A DNA stretch of 64,000 bases. Origin: Actinocatenispora sera (GTDB lineage Bacteria > Actinomycetota > Actinomycetes > Mycobacteriales > Micromonosporaceae). Numbering within the stretch: the first letter of the stretch is position 1; every line of letters starts with the position of its first letter. The stretch is taken from contig NZ_AP023354.1 of NCBI RefSeq assembly GCF_018324685.1, positions 5,972,426-6,036,425 on the forward strand, in the 5' to 3' direction. The notes beneath the pieces were generated by a model. It was not told where the DNA came from. It searched no databases and saw nothing but the letters and a program-made list of their open reading frames with translations. Of this stretch, positions 1-7,365 are shown piece after piece. A program made the position numbers and the translations under genes.

Positions 1-48
1 CGGGTCGTCGAGCAGCTCGTACGCGTCGATCACGTGCCGCCAACTCAT
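1..48 (-). CDS. DUF1177 family protein, N-terminal fragment (runs off window)
   Basis: Only the first 16 codons are inside the window; translation begins MSWRHVIDAYELLDDP. This matches the opening of DUF1177 proteins as I remember them, and the neighbouring AroM-like, M29-like and OPT genes are their usual company. A purine-rich ribosome site (AGGGGGA) lies just upstream of the ATG. It is the sixth reading unit of the minus-strand operon that starts with the OPT transporter. Function of the family is not established. The call rests on 16 residues plus context. Confidence 0.5.
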   Translation of the reverse strand, partial: MSWRHVIDAYELLDDP

Positions 49-90
49 GGGTCCCCCTTGCATTCTGTCCTGTGTGGAGTGTCTGACCGC

Positions 91-228
91 TCAGCGCATC
101 GCGTCGGGGATGCACGCCGAGGTCGTCGCGATCTGGTACCTGGCCCGGATCGCCGCGCCGTGCGCGCCGACGAACGCGGGATCGTCGCTGGTGACCACCC
201 GGACGATGCCCAGCAGCGGGTCGCTCAT
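91..228 (-). pseudogene. 5' remnant of an Asp/Glu (hydantoin) racemase-like gene
   Basis: A 45-codon reading frame starts MSDPLLGIVRVVTSDDP and ends at TGA right after the residues CIPD. The text resembles the first strand and helix of Asp/Glu/hydantoin racemase-family proteins, which normally run for more than 200 residues. Only 42 bases separate its stop from the DUF1177 start, so the missing part is not nearby in another frame. I read it as what is left after an internal deletion in the operon. It could instead be translated as a short leader peptide. No catalytic cysteine pair is retained. Confidence 0.5.
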
Positions 229-282
229 CGTCGTTGCTCCCCTCCTTGCGCTCCGCCCGGTGCCGCGCCGGCACCGGGTGGG

Positions 283-960
283 TCAGGCGACCAGTTCACC
301 GGCGAGGCGGGCGACCACCGACCGGGCCAGCAGTACCGGTACGCCGGCGGCTTCGGTTGCGGCGGCCCGCATCGCCGCGGTGTAGCCCATGCAGTCGAGT
401 ACGATGCGCCTCGCCCCGTCCGCGGCCAGCCGGGCCGCGGCCGCGGCGACCGTGGCCGGCGCGCCCGGCGCGTACGGGGTCGCCGCGGTCACCGTGACCG
501 CACCGACCACCGGCGCCCACTTCCGGTGGCTCATCGACACCTGCGCCGGGAGCGGGCACACGACGCCGACCGGCTCGCCCGCGCACAGCGCCGCGACCCC
601 GCCCAGCAGCAGCGGTTCGGCGAACAGCAGCGGCCGGTCGTGCGACAGCGGCGGGAACGTGCCGGTGCACACCACCAGGGTGGCGTCCACGCCCGGCTCC
701 ACCGCGGCGACGGCCCCCTGCACCGCGGCGATCGCAGCGTCGTGGTCGAGCAGCACCGCGACACCGTCGGCGAGCCGGGTGGTCAGGACCTGTTCGGCGC
801 CCTCGGCTGGGGCGAGCGCGGCGATCTGCGCCGCGCTCATCCCGTCCAGGGCGCCGCGTTCGACCACCGAACCGGCGCCGATGCCCAGCGGCGCCAGCAG
901 CTCCGGCACCATGTCCACCCGCGGCGACTGGCCGATGGTGACGAGCCCGAGCCTGCTCAT
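283..960 (-). CDS. AroM family protein
   Basis: This 225-residue protein opens MSRLGLVTIGQSPRVDMVPE, the typical start of AroM-family proteins, and is of normal family length. A VVCTGTFPPL segment lies near the middle and a conserved ARRIVLDCMGYT segment near residue 190, where the cysteine resembles that of the Asp/Glu racemase superfamily. The biochemical role of AroM is unknown. Its ATG overlaps the stop of the S33 peptidase gene (ATGA), so translation is probably coupled. The context of peptide uptake and hydrolysis suggests amino-acid or amide metabolism rather than aromatic biosynthesis. Confidence 0.85.
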   Translation of the reverse strand: MSRLGLVTIGQSPRVDMVPELLAPLGIGAGSVVERGALDGMSAAQIAALAPAEGAEQVLTTRLADGVAVLLDHDAAIAAVQGAVAAVEPGVDATLVVCTGTFPPLSHDRPLLFAEPLLLGGVAALCAGEPVGVVCPLPAQVSMSHRKWAPVVGAVTVTAATPYAPGAPATVAAAAARLAADGARRIVLDCMGYTAAMRAAATEAAGVPVLLARSVVARLAGELVA

Positions 961-2228
961 CCGTCCTCCCGGGCCATCCGCAGCAGCGTGTCCAGCACGG
1001 CCGGCGTCTCGCGCAACCCGTCGTGCTGGTAGGCGCTGGTGATCCACGGACGCACGTTGCCGACCAGGTCCGCGGTGGCCAGCGACAGTTCGCGCGGCAC
1101 GTACATGTCGTCGTGGTAGATCGCCGCGTACACCGGGACCTCGTTGCGCCGCAACCGGTCCACGTCGTACAGGGCGGGCCAGTCCGGCTTCCGCGCGAGC
1201 AGCTGCGCGGCCGCCGCGAGCGGCACCAGCGCCGGGTCCTCGGCGAAGTGGAACGGGTGGTAGGTCTCGCCGGTGAACAGGAAGTCCGGGCGGTCCACCG
1301 CGAACGCCGCGCGCTGCTGGTACTCGCGTTCCGCGGCCCAGTCCGACGCCGCGCCCTGGTTGTAGATCAGCTCCTGGAACACCGCGTACAGCGGGCGGGT
1401 GGCGAGCGACACCTCGGCGTGCACGCCGGCGAGGAACGTGTCGGACAGTTCGTCGCCGACGAACGCCTCGTCCAGCAGGAAGTGCAGCGCGTCGAAGCTG
1501 CTGCGCTGGCCGAGCCCGACGCCGAGGCCCTGGAACCGGCGCGGCGACAGCCGTTCCCCGGTGGGCAGCCGCACGTCGTGCTCGGCCAGGTGGCCGGCGA
1601 TGCGGGCGGCGAGCGCGCGATCGTGCCGGTACCGGTCGAAGTAGCGGCCGTTGCGTTCGGCGATCCGGTCGAAGGTCAGCCGGTACACGTCGGCCGCCGA
1701 GGCGGTCGGCGAGGACAGCCCGCCGGTGACGAACGCGCGGCGGATCCCCTCCGGCGCGGTGGACAGGTAGGTGAGCGTGATGAACCCGCCGTAGCTCTGC
1801 CCGAGCGTGTCCCACGGCGCGCTGCCGGCGAGCTCGCGGCGGAGCAGCTCCGCGTCGGCCACGATCGAGTCCGCGCGAAAGTGGGTGAGGTACCCGGCCT
1901 GTGCGGCGGCGTCCCCGCGGCGCGGCAGGGTCTGCCGGTTGACCGGGGTGGACCGGCCGGTGCCGCGCTGGTCGAGCAGCACCACCCGGTAGTCCTCCAG
2001 GGCACGACCGACGAACCCGCCGCGGTTGGCCGGCCGGACCGCCTTGCCGCCCGGACCGCCCTGCAGGTACAGCAGCCGGGGCAGCTCACTGTCCACCTTG
2101 GACGCATCGACCAGCTCGCGGGCGAACAGCTCGATCGTCTCGCCGGACGGGTTCGCGTGGTCCAGCGGTACCCGGAGCACGTGGTCGGTGTAGACCACGC
2201 CGTGCTGGCGGAAGCTGCCGGTGATCAT
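957..2228 (-). CDS. Alpha/beta hydrolase, proline iminopeptidase-like (S33)
   Basis: The 423-residue product looks like a cytoplasmic proline iminopeptidase-type hydrolase. LLYLQGGPGG provides the HGGPG-like oxyanion segment, LLDQRGTGRS is the family's DQRG(T/C)G motif, and GQSYGG holds the nucleophile serine. A late HDD motif (YHDDMYVP) fits the Asp/His region. Length and an inserted cap match the larger actinobacterial S33 enzymes. The start overlaps the M29-like stop (TGATG) and the stop overlaps the AroM start. It probably removes N-terminal residues from peptides brought in by the OPT transporter of the same operon. Confidence 0.88.
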   Translation of the reverse strand: MITGSFRQHGVVYTDHVLRVPLDHANPSGETIELFARELVDASKVDSELPRLLYLQGGPGGKAVRPANRGGFVGRALEDYRVVLLDQRGTGRSTPVNRQTLPRRGDAAAQAGYLTHFRADSIVADAELLRRELAGSAPWDTLGQSYGGFITLTYLSTAPEGIRRAFVTGGLSSPTASAADVYRLTFDRIAERNGRYFDRYRHDRALAARIAGHLAEHDVRLPTGERLSPRRFQGLGVGLGQRSSFDALHFLLDEAFVGDELSDTFLAGVHAEVSLATRPLYAVFQELIYNQGAASDWAAEREYQQRAAFAVDRPDFLFTGETYHPFHFAEDPALVPLAAAAQLLARKPDWPALYDVDRLRRNEVPVYAAIYHDDMYVPRELSLATADLVGNVRPWITSAYQHDGLRETPAVLDTLLRMAREDG

Positions 2229-3307
2229 CAGTACCCCGCAATCTGCAGTCGGTGACAGATCTCGACCAGCGTGGGATGCACGTACCGGCCGTCGACCTCG
2301 ATGGCCTCGCCGTCCAGCTCGATGGTCGGGTTGAGCAGGCTGCCGTCGGTGTGCGCCGGCGCGACCCAGTGCTCGCCACCGATCCAGGCACCCTTGGTAC
2401 CGATGCCGAGTTCCACGCAGCCGAACACCCTCTCGTCCTCGACGATGCGGCCGGTGGGCTTCGTGACGCCCGGATTGAAGCCGAGCGACCAGTGCGCGAC
2501 CCGGTACATGTTCTCGCCGGTGGGCAGCGCGGCCTGGGCAGCCATCCAACGCCGGAACGTCGCGGCGTCCGCGCCGTCGCCCTCGATCGAGGTCACCACA
2601 CCGTTCTCGACGGCCATCCGGACCGGGGCCCGGAGCAGGCCGAGCTCGTTCGGTGGCCAGCACGCGCCGTCGAAGACCAGCACGCCCTGTTGCGTTTCCT
2701 CCAGCGGGTTCCAGGAGATCTGCCCGGCGAGCATCACCGTCTCCCCCGGCTTCTCCGCCGGCTTGCCGCGCAGGTTCACCGGCCGGTTCCCGTTGCGCGC
2801 CCGCAGATCCGTACCGGCGGGCGTGGTGATGTGCACCTCGTCGGCGGCGGACAGCAACGCCACGAGCGCCCGGCCCAGCTCCGTGGTACCGGCGAAGTCG
2901 ACCTTGCCGACGGTGTCGACCAGCATCTGCACGTCCATCCCGGTCAGGTTGGCGTACCGGGCGCCGGCGGCCATCGCGGCCCGGAACGCGTCCGAGTGCA
3001 TGATGTAGCTCAGCGCGTACTCGATCCACACGTCGGCGTGCGCGATCGCGCCGGCGACCGGTGCCGGTGGCTCCATCGCCACGGTCGGCCGGGTGTCGTA
3101 CCGGATCACCGTCGGGACGGCACCGGCCGCGGCCGCCGCCTGCGCGGTCAGCTCGATCACCCGGGCGTCGGTGGCCGTGTCGCCGGTGATGACCACGTTC
3201 TCGCCCGGCCGGACGAGCATGATCTCCTCGACCAGCTTGCGGGCGCCCAGTGCCGCCTCGAACGACAGGTACTCCGGCCGCGACTCGATCCGACTCGTCA
3301 CTTCCAC
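2228..3307 (-). CDS. M29-like aminopeptidase / NicX-like metalloenzyme
   Basis: The 359-residue product belongs to the M29 leucyl aminopeptidase (aminopeptidase T-like) group, which also contains the 2,5-dihydroxypyridine dioxygenase NicX. Visible pieces are the N-terminal VRPGENVVITGDT, the central acidic WNPLEETQQG region and a C-terminal WVAPAHTDGSLLNPTI segment that should supply metal ligands. Eight bases separate it from the OPT gene and it overlaps the S33 gene. With a peptide transporter and a second peptidase in the operon, aminopeptidase is more likely than ring cleavage. The sequence alone does not settle the substrate. Confidence 0.8.
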   Translation of the reverse strand: MEVTSRIESRPEYLSFEAALGARKLVEEIMLVRPGENVVITGDTATDARVIELTAQAAAAAGAVPTVIRYDTRPTVAMEPPAPVAGAIAHADVWIEYALSYIMHSDAFRAAMAAGARYANLTGMDVQMLVDTVGKVDFAGTTELGRALVALLSAADEVHITTPAGTDLRARNGNRPVNLRGKPAEKPGETVMLAGQISWNPLEETQQGVLVFDGACWPPNELGLLRAPVRMAVENGVVTSIEGDGADAATFRRWMAAQAALPTGENMYRVAHWSLGFNPGVTKPTGRIVEDERVFGCVELGIGTKGAWIGGEHWVAPAHTDGSLLNPTIELDGEAIEVDGRYVHPTLVEICHRLQIAGY

Positions 3308-3314
3308 GATGGCA

Positions 3315-4979
3315 TCAACCCTTCACGATCCGGCTCACGTCGGTGACCGAGCTGCCGGCGATTAGGCCGGCTCCGAACAGGTTCAACTCGTTCGCTGCCT
3401 TGTCCTTCCCGCGCACCCGGGACCAGACGATCCGGAACGCGAGCGCGCCGAACACGAACCAGCACGCGTACGGGGTGAGGATCAGCAGGCCGGTCGCGAG
3501 CAGCACGCCCATCTGCCGGTTCGGGCCGCCGATCAGCTGGATCGCCGCACCGGGGATCGCCCACAGCAGGATGTTGACGAGCATCGAGGTGTCGGTCAGG
3601 CCGTGCCTGACGGTGTCCGCGTACACCTTGGCGACCGGCGGGATCTGGCCGGAGTCGAAGTACGACTGCCACACCAGCGCGACCACGATCAGCGCGACGG
3701 CGAACCCGACCAGCCCGGCGATGTACTGCTGCTTGCGGCCGGCGCGCTCCACCAGCCGGTGCGGAACCCCGCCCTGCCGGACGATCCAGCCGGCCTTGAA
3801 GTCGTACCCCATGTCGGCGAACGCCGGGCCGGTCGCCGCCACGTACGCGACGAACAGCGCGAGCGGCACCGTCGGGAACCCGATGACCAGTCCCAGTACC
3901 AGGAAGATCAGCGTCACCGCGAACGCCGGGAACCAGCCGGAGTGCATCGCGGCGAGGCCGACGATCAGCTCGTGCACCAGCGCGGCGAACCCGGCCAGCA
4001 GACACCAGCCGATCAGCGCCGGTACGGAGAAGTGCCCGATCAGGCCGCCCAGCAGCGCCACGACAACGGCGCCGAGCGCGAACAGCACGTACCCCTCGCC
4101 CAGCGCGCGGCGCAGCCCGCGGGCGTCGACGCCGGGTGCGTCGTCGACCAGCCCGGGTGCCGCGGCCTCCGCCTCGGGGGACGGTTCCGGGGCGGGCTTG
4201 CCGCGGTCCCGGCGGAACAGCAGCACCAGCGCCTGGATCAGCGCCACCAGCCCGGCGCCGACCATCATCCCGTGCGGGATGTACATGGCGTTGAGGTCGA
4301 CACCGAACCACTCCTGCGCGTACTGCCGGAAGCCCAGCCCGGTGCCGAACATGGCGAGCGCCCAGATGTTGCCGATCAGCGCGACGCCGGCGGCGGAGAA
4401 CGGCAGCGCCGCTCCGGCGATCTTGACGAACGAGCCGGCGAAGCCGACCAGTCCGGAGAGCCCGAGCAGCGCCGCCTTCCGGCCGCCCTCGTCGCCGGCG
4501 ATCATCGTCTCTGCGGCGGCGACCCCGGCGGGCCAGGTCGACTTCGCCGGGTACAGCTTGGAGTCGAACACCCGGAACAGCACCCAGGCGTCGACGGCGA
4601 GGCCGATCGCGGCGCCGGCGAGCATGGGCCACACGAGGTCGCGGCGACCGATCAGGAACGGTACAGCGATCGGCACCAGCAGCGAGTTCGCCGCGGCGAA
4701 CGTGGCGCCGGAGATCGCGCTCTGCACCAGGTTCTGCCGGTGGATCGAGCGCATCTTGCGTAACTGGTTGAGCGGGATCCGGCCGACGAGCATCGCCACC
4801 AGCGCGCCGATGACGGCGGTGTTGGCCGAGATGCCCAGCGTGGTGATCAGGTGCAGCCCGATGAAGGCACCGAGCACCGACAGCGCGATCGTGAGGATCA
4901 GCACCACCGGTTCGACGGTGCGCGGATGCGACTCGGCACCGTGCAGGACGGCGCCCTTCGGGATCGTCGGGTTGGCCAT
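3315..4979 (-). CDS. OPT family oligopeptide transporter
   Basis: This is a 554-residue integral membrane protein with about 14-16 hydrophobic segments separated by short loops. A cytoplasmic loop near residues 270-300 is rich in Glu, Ala and Pro. The paired repeats and the GYDFKAGWIVR segment are typical of OPT-family transporters, which import small peptides or metal chelates by proton symport. The ATG at 4979 is preceded by AAAGGAGA at good spacing. It is the first gene of the operon that continues into M29-like, S33, AroM and DUF1177, with the IclR gene directly upstream on the same strand. Confidence 0.9.
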   Translation of the reverse strand: MANPTIPKGAVLHGAESHPRTVEPVVLILTIALSVLGAFIGLHLITTLGISANTAVIGALVAMLVGRIPLNQLRKMRSIHRQNLVQSAISGATFAAANSLLVPIAVPFLIGRRDLVWPMLAGAAIGLAVDAWVLFRVFDSKLYPAKSTWPAGVAAAETMIAGDEGGRKAALLGLSGLVGFAGSFVKIAGAALPFSAAGVALIGNIWALAMFGTGLGFRQYAQEWFGVDLNAMYIPHGMMVGAGLVALIQALVLLFRRDRGKPAPEPSPEAEAAAPGLVDDAPGVDARGLRRALGEGYVLFALGAVVVALLGGLIGHFSVPALIGWCLLAGFAALVHELIVGLAAMHSGWFPAFAVTLIFLVLGLVIGFPTVPLALFVAYVAATGPAFADMGYDFKAGWIVRQGGVPHRLVERAGRKQQYIAGLVGFAVALIVVALVWQSYFDSGQIPPVAKVYADTVRHGLTDTSMLVNILLWAIPGAAIQLIGGPNRQMGVLLATGLLILTPYACWFVFGALAFRIVWSRVRGKDKAANELNLFGAGLIAGSSVTDVSRIVKG

Positions 4980-5001
4980 GACTCTCCTTTGGCGTGGCGT
5001 G

Positions 5002-5067
5002 TCGCCGCTACGTGGCATCGCGGCGGGTCGCCGCTACGTGGCATCGCGGCGGGTCGCCGCTACGTGG
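5002..5067. repeat. 26-bp tandem repeat, about 2.5 copies
   Basis: Two exact 26-bp units (5002-5027 and 5028-5053) begin TCGCCGCTACGTGGCATCGC. A third begins at 5054 and matches for 14 bases. The array lies between the OPT start and the IclR coding end. The IclR stop codon (5060-5062, read as TAG on the minus strand) is part of the third copy, so the array looks as if it grew by duplication of the 3' end of that gene. Confidence 0.9.
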
Positions 5068-5836
5068 TGTCGCCGTCCAGCAGCCGGGTCAGCGCCGCGC
5101 CGGCGGCGCGCACCCGGTCGGCGACGCGATCAACCTGTCCCGACATGCGGTCCTGCGGCCCGATCACGACCAGCGAGCCGACGATGTCGCCGGCCGCGAA
5201 GACCGGCGCCGCCACCGACGTCACGTTGGCGTCGAACTCGCCGTGCGAGACCGCGATGCCTTCTGCGCGGACCCTGGTGTACCGGTCCGTGAGCTGGTCG
5301 GGCGACACGATCGTGCGATCGTTGAACCGCTCCAGCGGTCCCGCGCCGAACAGCTGGTCGATCTGGTCCTCCGGGTAGAAGGCGAAGATCGCGTGGCCGG
5401 CCGCGCCACCGTGGCCGGGGATGGTCTCCCCCACGGTGGCCGAGTAGCGGACCGGGCCGGTCGAGTCCACCGCGAGCACGCACCGGTAGTGCGCACCGTG
5501 CGGCACGTTCAGCACGGAGCTCTCGCCGAACTCGTCGACCAGCTCGGCGAGCAGCGGTCGGGCCGCCGTCTCCAGGCCGCCGCCGCGTTCGGCGGTGCGG
5601 GCCAGCACGGCGATGGCCGGGCCGAGCCGGTAGCGCCGGCTGTGCGGGTCGGCGAGCACGAAGCCGCGGCCGGCGAGGGTGGTCAGCAGCCGGTGCACGC
5701 CCGCCTTGTCCAGGCCGAGCTCGCGCGCCAGGTCGCTGACGCCCCACTCGGGTCGGCGCTGGAACGCCAGCAGCACCCGCAGCGCGCGATCGGCGGTCCG
5801 GGCCGGACCGCGATCGCCGTCACCGGTCGCGCTCAT
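5060..5836 (-). CDS. IclR family transcriptional regulator
   Basis: The 258-residue protein has an N-terminal winged helix at about residues 10-75 (ALRVLLAFQRRPEWGVSDLA then KAGVHRLLTTLAGRGFV). The remaining 180 residues look like the IclR effector-binding GAF-like domain, including GETIPGHGGAAGHAI and a C-terminal FAAGDIVGSLVVIGP. It precedes the OPT-peptidase operon on the same strand and has a palindrome just upstream of its start, so autoregulation and control of the operon are likely. The inducer cannot be told from sequence; a peptide or amino-acid derivative is my guess. Confidence 0.92.
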   Translation of the reverse strand: MSATGDGDRGPARTADRALRVLLAFQRRPEWGVSDLARELGLDKAGVHRLLTTLAGRGFVLADPHSRRYRLGPAIAVLARTAERGGGLETAARPLLAELVDEFGESSVLNVPHGAHYRCVLAVDSTGPVRYSATVGETIPGHGGAAGHAIFAFYPEDQIDQLFGAGPLERFNDRTIVSPDQLTDRYTRVRAEGIAVSHGEFDANVTSVAAPVFAAGDIVGSLVVIGPQDRMSGQVDRVADRVRAAGAALTRLLDGDTT

Positions 5837-5855
5837 GGAGCCTCCGTTCCACGTG

Positions 5856-5888
5856 TTTCAATAATTGAAATGCTGTTCAATTATCTGA
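5856..5888. promoter_or_regulatory. Putative IclR operator upstream of its gene
   Basis: TTTCAATAATTGAAA (5856-5870) is a near-perfect palindrome, and TTCAATTATCTGA (5876-5888) is a related, weaker site 6 bases on. The stretch is strikingly AT-rich in a GC-rich window and lies 20-52 bases upstream of the IclR ATG. IclR regulators commonly bind such sites and repress themselves. Assignment to this protein is inference. Confidence 0.6.
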
Positions 5889-6027
5889 CACGCATGCGGC
5901 GAATAGTGCCTCGCCCGGCGTGCCCGGTCAACCGTTTCCGCTGCTGAATCGGTTCCCCGGGGTCGACCGGATCTCCCCATCCGGGGCGATACCGCTCAAC
6001 CGGGCCGCTGATCTTGACGCGCAGACA

Positions 6028-6052
6028 GTTAACCGCTATCTATATGGTTAAC
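6028..6052. promoter_or_regulatory. Putative PadR operator
   Basis: Perfect 7-bp arms GTTAACC (6028-6034) and GGTTAAC (6046-6052) flank an 11-base AT-rich spacer. The site ends 8 bases before the GTG of the PadR gene and so must overlap its promoter or a leaderless start. A second GGTTA half-site follows at 6053-6057. PadR proteins typically repress from such sites. Confidence 0.65.
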
Positions 6053-6060
6053 GGTTAGGG

Positions 6061-6588
6061 GTGGCGGTGCAGGACGTGGTGTTGGCCCTGTTGGCCAAGG
6101 AGCCCGCACACGGGTACCAGCTGCGCGCGCGGTTGCGCGACGCGCTGGGCCCGCTGGGCGGGGAGCTGAACGCCGGCCAGGTGTACGTCACGCTGGCCCG
6201 GCTGGAGAAGGCCGGCCTGGTGTCGGCGGAGCAGCACGCCGATCGCACCGAGCGGGACCGCAAGACGTACGCACTGACCGCGGCCGGCCAGCGCCGGGTC
6301 GCCGAGTGGGTCGACGAGGTCAGCTGGCCACGGCCGGACCTGGCCGAGTTCCATCTCAAGCTCGTCGCGGTGGCGGCCAGCCGGCTGGCCGACCCGGTCG
6401 CGGTGATCGACGCGCAGCGCCGCGAGCTGCTGCGCCGGTTGCGGGACGTCCAGACCGCGGCGCTGGCCGAACCGGACGACTCGATGGCCGCACTGCTGTT
6501 GGAGGGGATCGTGCTGCGGTTGCAGGCCGACCTGCGCTGGTTGGAAGCGTGCGAGAAGACCTGGGTGCCGCGCCGGAGGGACGCGTGA
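6061..6588 (+). CDS. PadR family transcriptional regulator
   Basis: The 175-residue protein starts at GTG 6061. It has the PadR winged helix (VLALLAKEPAHGYQLRARL, then NAGQVYVTLARLEKAGLV and a DRKTYALTAAG wing), followed by a helical C-terminal dimerisation part rich in Arg and Leu. No Shine-Dalgarno sequence precedes the GTG; the operator is 8 bases upstream, so a leaderless transcript is plausible. Its stop overlaps the start of the ABC ATPase gene (GTGA). It therefore probably represses its own three-gene transporter operon until a drug or envelope stress relieves it. Confidence 0.92.
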   Translation: MAVQDVVLALLAKEPAHGYQLRARLRDALGPLGGELNAGQVYVTLARLEKAGLVSAEQHADRTERDRKTYALTAAGQRRVAEWVDEVSWPRPDLAEFHLKLVAVAASRLADPVAVIDAQRRELLRRLRDVQTAALAEPDDSMAALLLEGIVLRLQADLRWLEACEKTWVPRRRDA

Positions 6589-7364
6589 GCGGGGCACAGT
6601 TCGCGATCCAGGCGCGGACGCTGCGCCGGGAACACGGCGAGGAACGCACCCTGGTGCGCGCGGTCGACGAGATCGACCTGGACGTACCGACCGGGCAGGC
6701 GCTCGCGGTGACCGGCCCCAGCGGCTGCGGCAAGTCCACCCTGCTGCACCTGCTCGGCGGCCTGGAACGGCCCACCGGCGGCGCCCTGTGGCTTGCCGGC
6801 CGCCGCATCGACGGGCTGAGCGAACGCGCCCTGGCCCGGCTGCGGCGCCGCGCGGTGGGGTTCGTGTTCCAGTCGTTCCACCTGGTCGAGGAGCTGTCCG
6901 CGGTGCAGAACGTCGAGCTGCCGGCGCTGCTCGCCGGCGCCTCGCCGCGCGCCGCCCGCCGGCGGGCCGCCGAGCTGCTCGACCGGGTCGGCCTGGCCCG
7001 CCGGTCCGCCCACCTGCCGGCGGCGCTGTCCGGCGGCGAGCGGCAGCGGGTCGCCATCGCCCGGGCACTCGCCAACGCCCCGCTGGTCGTCCTGGCGGAC
7101 GAGCCGACCGGAAACCTGGACAGCGCCGCCGCCCGCGAGGTGCTGCGGCTGTTCGAGGAGCTGCGCCGGGGTGGCCAGACGTTGGTCATCGTCACCCACG
7201 ACGACCGGGTGGCGGCCACCGCCGACCGGCTGATCGCGATGCGCGACGGCGCGTTCGTCGACGACGTCTGGCTGGCCGGGGCCGCACCGGGCATCCCGAC
7301 CGCGCTGAGCGGGCCGGGTGCGGGTTCGACCGGGCTGGGCGGCCTGCTCGGAATGGACGGCTGA
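6585..7364 (+). CDS. ABC transporter ATP-binding protein (MacB/LolD type)
   Basis: This 259-residue ATPase has Walker A GPSGCGKST (about residues 44-52), a Q-loop FQSFHLVEEL, signature LSGGERQRVAIARA, Walker B VVLADEPTGNLDS and switch His in VTHD. The ADEPTGNLD form and the LVEELSAVQNVELP stretch are typical of MacB/LolD ATPases that pair with FtsX-like permeases. Translation starts at a GTG overlapping the PadR stop. The last 25 residues are a Gly/Pro-rich tail not needed for the fold. Confidence 0.92.
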   Translation: MSGAQFAIQARTLRREHGEERTLVRAVDEIDLDVPTGQALAVTGPSGCGKSTLLHLLGGLERPTGGALWLAGRRIDGLSERALARLRRRAVGFVFQSFHLVEELSAVQNVELPALLAGASPRAARRRAAELLDRVGLARRSAHLPAALSGGERQRVAIARALANAPLVVLADEPTGNLDSAAAREVLRLFEELRRGGQTLVIVTHDDRVAATADRLIAMRDGAFVDDVWLAGAAPGIPTALSGPGAGSTGLGGLLGMDG

Positions 7365-7365
7365 G

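Noticed and set aside
283-1815. A long minus-strand frame that would fuse AroM to upstream sequence
   Set aside because: The added N-terminal text is a shadow of the S33 peptidase. AroM has its own ATG overlapping the S33 stop and a typical family start.
5002-5067. Possible CRISPR or regulator-binding array
   Set aside because: Direct repeats adjoin without spacers and include a stop codon; they lack the dyad symmetry of operators.
3250-5292. A 680-codon plus-strand frame over the OPT transporter
   Set aside because: Ser/Thr/Ala/Pro-rich shadow of the OPT gene, spanning its entire length and parts of two other genes.
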